Source: Trebonia sp036501515 (lineage in GTDB: Bacteria > Actinomycetota > Actinomycetes > Streptosporangiales > Streptosporangiaceae). Taken from it: 64,000 bases of DNA. Positions 59,220 through 64,000 of the stretch are shown in pieces. Under the pieces are notes generated by a model. It had not been told where the DNA came from. It was given only the letters and a program-made list of their open reading frames with translations, and did not search any database. The first letter of the stretch is position 1. The number at the start of each line of letters is the position of its first letter. Where the stretch lies: the NCBI GenBank assembly GCA_036501515.1, contig DASYAD010000257.1, positions 1 to 64,000 of the forward strand, written 5' to 3'. Made by a program: the position numbers and the translations under genes.

Positions 59220-59615
59220 GTGACCGGGAGATCTCCGCAAGGACCGCGGCTGCCGCAGGGCCGTGAGCACGTCGTCGCCACCACTGACGAGATCAAGCCG
59301 GGCGAGGCCAAGATCGTCCCCATCGGCCGTCACGGCGTCGGCGTCTACAACGTCAACGGGACGTACTACGCGATCGCCAACTACTGCCCGCACGAGGGCG
59401 GACCGCTGTGCCTGGGCCGCCCCCGCGGCCGCAACATCGTCGACGCGGACACCCCCGGCGACGCCGTCATGGTGCGCGACCTGGAGTTCATCTACTGCCC
59501 GTGGCACCAGTGGGGCTTTGAGCTGGCCACCGGCACCACCGCGGTGAAGCCGGAATGGAGCATTCGCACCTATCCCGTCCGGGTGATCGGCAACGAGGTG
59601 CTGGTAACCGCCTAG
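59220..59615 (+). CDS. Rieske [2Fe-2S] ferredoxin
   Basis: A 131-residue Rieske protein. The cluster ligands are in CPHEGGPLC and CPWHQWGFEL (Cys/His pairs about 50 residues apart). No membrane anchor or signal is visible, so it is soluble. It begins at a GTG one base after the previous stop and is likely co-translated with the amidohydrolases. It could deliver electrons to the Rieske oxygenase at 39676 or be a subunit of a decarboxylase/oxygenase complex; the partner is not shown. Confidence 0.9.
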   Translation: MTGRSPQGPRLPQGREHVVATTDEIKPGEAKIVPIGRHGVGVYNVNGTYYAIANYCPHEGGPLCLGRPRGRNIVDADTPGDAVMVRDLEFIYCPWHQWGFELATGTTAVKPEWSIRTYPVRVIGNEVLVTA

Positions 59616-59666
59616 CGGAGGAGACAGCAGGTGACAGCTATCCCGGCCGCCGGCCCAGAGCGGCGG

Positions 59667-60137
59667 TCACGTCGTGATGATGCGCACCTCGCAGTTGAGC
59701 GAGGCCTCGAGCGCCGTCTGGATTCTGCTCTCGGGCACGCGCCGCAGGTCGGCCGCCGCCAGGCGCACCGTCACCACGTCCCAGCCCTCGTCGCCGCTCT
59801 CCCGCGACACATCGCCGGCCAGGCCGAATCCGGACAGGACGCCGAGGGCGTCGTCGTCGCTGCCCCGGCTCAGGTACGTGGTCGTGCCCGCGGCCACCTC
59901 GGTGCCGAAGGCGCCGCGGCACAGCTCGCTGGCCGACCGCAGCATGGCCGCGGGGTCGCCGTCCCCCAGGAACTGCAGCTCGCGGCGTTTGGCCGGCAGC
60001 GCCGCCAGATCCTTGCTGACCAGCTCCAAGCCGAGTCCGGGGATGCCGCGCTGCAGGTGATCCAGGCCCTGCGCGACTTGCGCGGCGCCGAGGGTGCCGT
60101 CGGGATCGATGTTGATACGAATAACCGCGGTTCGCAT
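59667..60137 (-). CDS. Conserved actinobacterial protein, function unknown
   Basis: A 156-residue protein with no recognised enzyme motif. The sequence runs MRTAVIRINIDPDGTLGAAQVAQGL, then YLSRGSDDDALGVLSGFGL and RVPESRIQTALEASLNCEVRI. It has two repeats of an alpha/beta pattern like a ferredoxin-like fold. I recall similar proteins in other actinobacteria beside oxidoreductase genes, but cannot name a function. It is divergent from the NuoF-like gene (31 bp) and convergent with the Rieske ferredoxin. Confidence 0.75.
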   Translation of the reverse strand: MRTAVIRINIDPDGTLGAAQVAQGLDHLQRGIPGLGLELVSKDLAALPAKRRELQFLGDGDPAAMLRSASELCRGAFGTEVAAGTTTYLSRGSDDDALGVLSGFGLAGDVSRESGDEGWDVVTVRLAAADLRRVPESRIQTALEASLNCEVRIITT

Positions 60138-60168
60138 GACCGAAGCCTAGAACAGGGTTGGCTGGACG

Positions 60169-61488
60169 ATGAATACGACTGGTGACATCACCGCGGCCCG
60201 CGTCGCCGCCGCACCCGGGCTGGCCGCCCGGCTGCTGCGCGCGGACGACAGCCCCGAGTCGCTCGGCGCCTACATCGCCGCCGACGGCTACCAAGACGGC
60301 CCGGCCGGCCGGGCCGGGGCGGACGAGCTGCTTGACGCGATCGAACGGTCTGGCCTGCGCGGCCGGGGCGGTGCCGCCTTCCCGTTCGCCGTCAAGGCAC
60401 GGGCCGTGCACCGCATGGCGCAGCTGGGCCGCACTCCGGTCGTGGTGGCCAACGGCGAGGAGGGCGAGCCGGCCTCGGTCAAGGACCGGTGGCTGCTCCG
60501 CACCCGGCCGCACCTGGTGCTCGACGGACTGCGGCTGGCCGCGGCGGTGGCCGGCGCCGGCGAGGCCTATGTCTACGTGTCCGACCCGCGGGCCGCGCGG
60601 TCGGTGGCCGGCGCCCTGCACGACGCCGAGCTGACAGGCCGCAGCGCGCTTCCGGTGAAGATCATCGTGGTCGAACCGGGCTACGTGGCCGGCGAGGAGA
60701 CGGCGGCGGTGCGGGCCATCAACGGCGGCCCGGCCAAGCCGACGGACAAGCCGCCGCGCCCGTTCGAAGCGGGCGTCGGGGACCGTCCCACCCTGGTGAG
60801 CAACGTCGAGACGCTGGCCAACCTGCCGTTCGTGCGGCGGCACGGGCCCGCCGCCTACCGGCAGGCGGGCACGCCGGGGTCACCGGGAACGTTCCTGGCG
60901 ACGGTCACCGGGGGCGGGCGGCCGCCGGCGCTGTACGAACTGCCCCACGGGCTGCCGTTCCGCGAGCTGCTCGCCCTGCACCAGGTGCCCGAGGACGCCG
61001 TCCACGGGCTGCTGATGGGCGGCTACTTCGCCGGGCTGCTCGGGCGGCAGGTCCTGGACATGACGCTCGATCACGAGTCGGCCAGGGCCCTGGGCGCCGG
61101 GCTTGGCTGCGGCGCGCTCAGCATCCTGGAAGCTGACGACTGCCCGGTCGCGGTGGCCGCGTCGGTGATGGCCTACTTCGCCCGCGAGAACGCCGGCCAG
61201 TGCGGCTCGTGCTTCAACGGTACCGCCGCGATGAGCGCGGTCCTCGATGCCCTGCGCGACGGCGCGGCCGGCGACGACGACCTCGCCCGGCTGGGCCGCT
61301 GGTCGCGGGTGCTGCGCGGCCGGGGGGCGTGCGGCACGCTCGACGGCGCGGTCAACCTGGCCGCCTCGCTGCTCGCCCAGTTCCCCGGCACCGTCACCCG
61401 CCACCTCGAGGGCGGATGCGACCGCTGCGGGGGGTCGCCGTTCCGGGCGTCCCGTCCCTTCGAGGTTGAGCCGGCGGGCCTGGCATGA
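60169..61488 (+). CDS. NuoF-like (51-kDa) NADH-type flavoprotein
   Basis: A 439-residue homologue of the NADH dehydrogenase 51-kDa subunit. The FMN/NADH region is SGLRGRGGAAFPFAVK, ANGEEGEPASVKDRWLLRTRPH and NVETLANLPF. The 4Fe-4S region reads NAGQCGSCFNGTAAM and RGACGT: CxxC followed by Gly instead of the third Cys of the canonical CxxCxxC, so the cluster may be different or rely on other residues. A C-terminal CDRC pair is extra. It overlaps the next ferredoxin (ATGA). It likely oxidises NAD(P)H and passes electrons to that ferredoxin and so to P450s or oxygenases, replacing the absent ferredoxin reductase. Confidence 0.9.
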   Translation: MNTTGDITAARVAAAPGLAARLLRADDSPESLGAYIAADGYQDGPAGRAGADELLDAIERSGLRGRGGAAFPFAVKARAVHRMAQLGRTPVVVANGEEGEPASVKDRWLLRTRPHLVLDGLRLAAAVAGAGEAYVYVSDPRAARSVAGALHDAELTGRSALPVKIIVVEPGYVAGEETAAVRAINGGPAKPTDKPPRPFEAGVGDRPTLVSNVETLANLPFVRRHGPAAYRQAGTPGSPGTFLATVTGGGRPPALYELPHGLPFRELLALHQVPEDAVHGLLMGGYFAGLLGRQVLDMTLDHESARALGAGLGCGALSILEADDCPVAVAASVMAYFARENAGQCGSCFNGTAAMSAVLDALRDGAAGDDDLARLGRWSRVLRGRGACGTLDGAVNLAASLLAQFPGTVTRHLEGGCDRCGGSPFRASRPFEVEPAGLA

Positions 61489-61706
61489 GGATTCGACTGG
61501 ACCGGACGGTGTGCGACGGCTTCGGCAAGTGCGCCGAGCACGCTCCGGGCTACTTCTCGCTCGATGACTGGGGTTACGCCTCGCTCACCGGCAACGGCGA
61601 GGTGACCCCGGAGGACGAGCCGGCCGTCACCCGCGCGATCTTCGACTGCCCCGTCCACGCGGTGACAATCCTGGCGGCACCGCCGCTGCCAGCAGCAGAG
61701 AGCTAA
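61485..61706 (+). CDS. P450-type single-cluster ferredoxin
   Basis: A 73-residue ferredoxin. Cys10-x5-Cys16 and DCP (Cys55) with Phe at the variable position match the CX2XX2C...CP ferredoxins of P450 systems, likely holding a [3Fe-4S] cluster. Its ATG overlaps the stop of the NuoF-like gene, implying a reductase-ferredoxin pair. Confidence 0.88.
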   Translation: MRIRLDRTVCDGFGKCAEHAPGYFSLDDWGYASLTGNGEVTPEDEPAVTRAIFDCPVHAVTILAAPPLPAAES

Positions 61707-61719
61707 AGGGAGGCCGTCC

Positions 61720-62043
61720 GTGCCCAAGGGCATCATGGTTGTCCAGTCCGCTCCCGTCGATCCCGGCCGGGAGAAGGAGTACAACGACTGGTACGACAAC
61801 GTCCACGTTCCCGAGATCACCGCGGTGCCTGGTTTCGTAGCGGCGCGCCGCTACAAGGTGCACGGCCCGGCGGGCAGCGATGACGCCCCCGCGTACCTGG
61901 CGATCTACGAGATCGAGGCCGATGAGCTGACGGCCCCCGCGGCGGAGCTGCGCGCTCGCCGCGCGCGCGGCCTTACCCGCGAGTCGGGCGCCCTGCGGCT
62001 CGACCCGCCGCCGGTGGTCACCTTCTACGAGCTGCTCGAGTAG
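61720..62043 (+). CDS. Dimeric alpha/beta-barrel (EthD-like) small protein
   Basis: A 107-residue protein starting at a GTG six bases after AAGGGAGG. GIMVVQSAPVDPGREKEYNDWYDNVHVPEITAVPGFVAARRYKV is the typical dimeric ferredoxin-like fold. Its EYNDWYDNVHVPE signature occurs in small proteins encoded with dehydrogenases and oxygenases in actinobacterial degradation clusters. It ends the NuoF-like-ferredoxin operon. The function is unknown; heme or substrate-intermediate binding is possible. Confidence 0.85.
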   Translation: MPKGIMVVQSAPVDPGREKEYNDWYDNVHVPEITAVPGFVAARRYKVHGPAGSDDAPAYLAIYEIEADELTAPAAELRARRARGLTRESGALRLDPPPVVTFYELLE

Positions 62044-62107
62044 CGGCCGGGCGGGGTCGCCGCGAAATCTGCCGCTTTTCCTGGCTCGGCGCCTGTGCTT
62101 ATATGAG

Positions 62108-62121
62108 AGCGAACACTCGCT
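62108..62121. promoter_or_regulatory. Local regulon operator, site 14
   Basis: AGCGAACACTCGCT with perfectly inverted AGCGA and TCGCT arms, 23 bp upstream of the second fused CoA-transferase start. Confidence 0.65.
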
Positions 62122-62143
62122 AACTAATAAGCCGAGGAGTGCC

Positions 62144-64000
62144 GATGGCGCCACTGCACGGGATCCGCGTCCTTGAGGTCTCGCTCGGCGTCAGCGCGGT
62201 CGGCGCGGGCCCGGCCGTCGCGCTGCCCGGCTCGCTGCTACGGGATTTCGGCGCGCAGGTCGTGCGGGTGCAGTCCGCGGGGACCTCGACGCTGGACCAG
62301 GGGATCGAGTTCGCCCGGGCCTGGAACCGGGGCAAGGAAATCGTGGAAGTCGGCGACGACGACCCGCGGCGCTGCGCGGAGACGGTCCTCGCCCGCGCCC
62401 GCGACTGCGACGTGCTGTTCCTGGCGGGCAGCGAGCGGCTGATCGAGCAGGCCGGGCTCCAGTACCGGGCGCTCGCCCAGGTCAACCCGCGGCTGATCGT
62501 GGTCAGGATCCGGCCGAGCTATAACTCGCTCGGCCCCCTGCCCGACCTGGAACTGCTCGTCCAGGCCCGGGCCGGGGTGCCCACGCAGATCCCGGCCCAC
62601 CGGCCCGGGCCCGCGTTCGGCGACCTGGCGGCGGGCAGCGCCGGCGCCGGGTTCTCCGCCGCTGTCGGCGCGCTGGCCGGCCTGTACCAGCGCGAGGCGA
62701 CCGGCGCCGGCGGCTGGGCCGAGACGTCGCTCTACGAGGGCCTGCAGGCGATCCTGCCGATGATCACCGGGCGGGTGGCGCACCACTCGCCAAGCACCAC
62801 GCTGCTGTGGAAGAACCAGGGGCCGGCCGAGGCGCTGTGCTACCAGTGCGCGGACGGGGAGTACATCCAGCTCTGGTTCGGCGCCCGGGGCGCCTACGAG
62901 GAGTTCCTCGAGCACATGGACGAGCCGCCGACGGAAGCCGGGTACAACGCCGACCTGGCCGGCGGGGTGATGACCGAGCGCGGCAAGCGCTGGGCGGAGC
63001 GGTTCGCGACCCGCGACCGCGCCTGGTGGCTGGCCGACCTGGCCGGGCACAACTTCCGCTGCGAGCCCGCGCTGCGCGCGGGCGAGGCCCTGCGCGACCC
63101 GCACCTGCGCGAGATCGGACTCAGCCTGCACCATCAGTCGCCCGAACGAGGCTCGCTGACAGTGCTCGGGCCAGTTGTGACGGTGACCTCCGCGAGGCCG
63201 GCCAGGGCGGGGGACTTGCCTGCCGCGCCCGGCGGCCCGCCTACCGCTCCGGGCGAGCACGCCGGGCCGCAACCGGGCCCGCTGGCGGGCGTCCGCGTCC
63301 TTGACCTAGCGGCCTTCCTGGCCGGCCCGGTCGCGCCGCTGGTCCTGGCCGAGCTCGGCGCCGACGTGGTCAAGGTCGAGCCGCTCACCGGCGACCTGCA
63401 CCGCGCCATGCAGCCGATGTACGCGGCCGGTCAGCGCGGCAAGCGGGCGGTGGCGGTGGATCTCAAGTCGGCCGGCGCGCAGGCCGTCCTTGACCGGCTG
63501 TTCGCCTGGGCGGACGTGGTGCACCACAATTCACGGGTTGGCGTGGCCGAGCGGCTCGGCTACGACGAAGCGGCCGTGCGGGCGGTGAACCCCGGTGCCG
63601 TGTACAGCTTCGCCAGCGGCTTCGGTGAGCGCGGCCCCAAGTCCCTGCTCCCCGCCAACGACCAGCTGATGCAGGCGATCACTGGAATCGAGGCTGGTCA
63701 GGGCGGAGACGGACGGCCGCCCACCTTCCTGCGGTGGGGCGCGGTCGATGTGGCGGGCGGCTGGATCGCTGCTTGCGGGATGCTGGCCGGGCTCTACGCC
63801 CGCCGCCGCGACGGCGGCGGGCAGTCGGTGGCCAGCAGCCTGCTCGGCGCGGGGATGGCACTGAAGTCCGGAGCGTTCCTGGCGGGGGACACGGTGGTCG
63901 GCGGACCGGTGCTCGATGCCCAGCAGACCGGATACGGTGCCGCCTACCGCCTCTACCAGGGCGCGGACGGCGCCTGGTTCGCGCTCGCGGTGCCCGACGC
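62144..64000 (+). CDS. Fused tandem CaiB/BaiF CoA-transferase, second copy (3' end cut)
   Basis: The frame is open from the ATG at 62144 (GGAG seven bases before) to the last base: 619 codons, so the C-terminus lies outside the window. It mirrors the fusion at 34883. Domain 1 contains GWAETSLYEGLQAILP and an Asp in AFGDLAAGSAGAGF. A Pro/Gly-rich linker follows (about residues 350-380). Domain 2 starts PLAGVRVLDLAAFLAGPVAPLVLAELGADVVKVEPL, with its Asp in WGAVDVAGGWIAACG. Both domains keep the catalytic-type Asp. Operator site 14 lies just upstream, so both fusion genes appear to be in the same regulon. Confidence 0.9.

Noticed and set aside
1..64000. Antibiotic gene cluster
   Set aside because: The P450s, SDRs and efflux genes could suggest one, but there is no PKS, NRPS, terpene cyclase or RiPP core gene. 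The CoA-transferases, DUF35-thiolase and shared operators fit catabolism better.
1..64000. Mobile element or prophage
   Set aside because: No transposase, integrase, phage structural genes or flanking direct repeats were seen.

Overview
The window is about 70% GC, with dense codon-biased genes, frequent GTG starts, ATGA/GTGA stop-start overlaps and actinobacterial-type families: DUF35/thiolase pairs, CaiB/BaiF CoA-transferases, P450s with small ferredoxins, and long Ser/Ala linkers behind lipoboxes. It looks like a soil-type Actinomycetota chromosome (Streptosporangiales, Frankiales or Mycobacteriales-like); the genus cannot be named from sequence. I see no rRNA, tRNA, CRISPR array, transposase or integrase.

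Region 1 (1-8.6 kb): a plus-strand acyl-CoA block (CoA-transferase, crotonase-like protein, two tandem paralogous carboxylesterases), then a minus-strand MFS-MarR operon divergent from a flavin oxidoreductase, with a perfect inverted repeat between them. Region 2 (8.6-20.9 kb): general functions on the minus strand. It holds a five-gene operon (small membrane protein, ABC ATPase, ABC permease, histidine kinase, LuxR-type regulator), a DUF234-type ATPase, a GH3 glycosidase, a GH16-like lipoprotein, an alpha/beta hydrolase and an aldehyde dehydrogenase.

Region 3 (20.9-64 kb) is mainly a catabolic district. It contains two P450s, an amidohydrolase, a fused indolepyruvate:ferredoxin oxidoreductase, two aldehyde dehydrogenases, an alpha-methylacyl-CoA racemase-like protein, two tandem-duplicated fused CoA-transferases, a zinc alcohol dehydrogenase, two P450-type ferredoxins, a Rieske oxygenase and a Rieske ferredoxin. 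It also has a Baeyer-Villiger-type monooxygenase, three SDRs, a MaoC-like protein, a DUF35-thiolase pair resembling steroid side-chain retro-aldolases, two amidohydrolase_2 proteins, an NuoF-like flavoprotein and two near-identical branched-chain-type substrate-binding lipoproteins without permeases. This fits stepwise oxidation, CoA activation and beta-oxidation-like degradation of a cyclic, terpenoid, steroid or aromatic carboxylic acid; the substrate is not identifiable. An unrelated stretch (27-31.4 kb) interrupts it with a second DUF234 ATPase, a MocR-regulator remnant, a membrane-anchored protein and an MFS exporter.

The strongest structure beyond the genes is a family of about 14 short, AT-rich palindromes (ends AGYRA and TYRCT, 14 bp), one or two in almost every promoter region between 20.9 and 62.1 kb, including in front of the TetR gene at 38.9-39.5 kb. 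They look like a local regulon. A second, unrelated signal is a dispersed noncoding repeat headed by GATAACAGCAAGAAGCGGC and followed by a small stem-loop, present in eight copies in three intergenic regions. Other notable features are a 45-bp AT-rich hairpin, an AT-rich island, a 15-bp tandem repeat that contains a gene's stop codon, and three truncated gene remnants.
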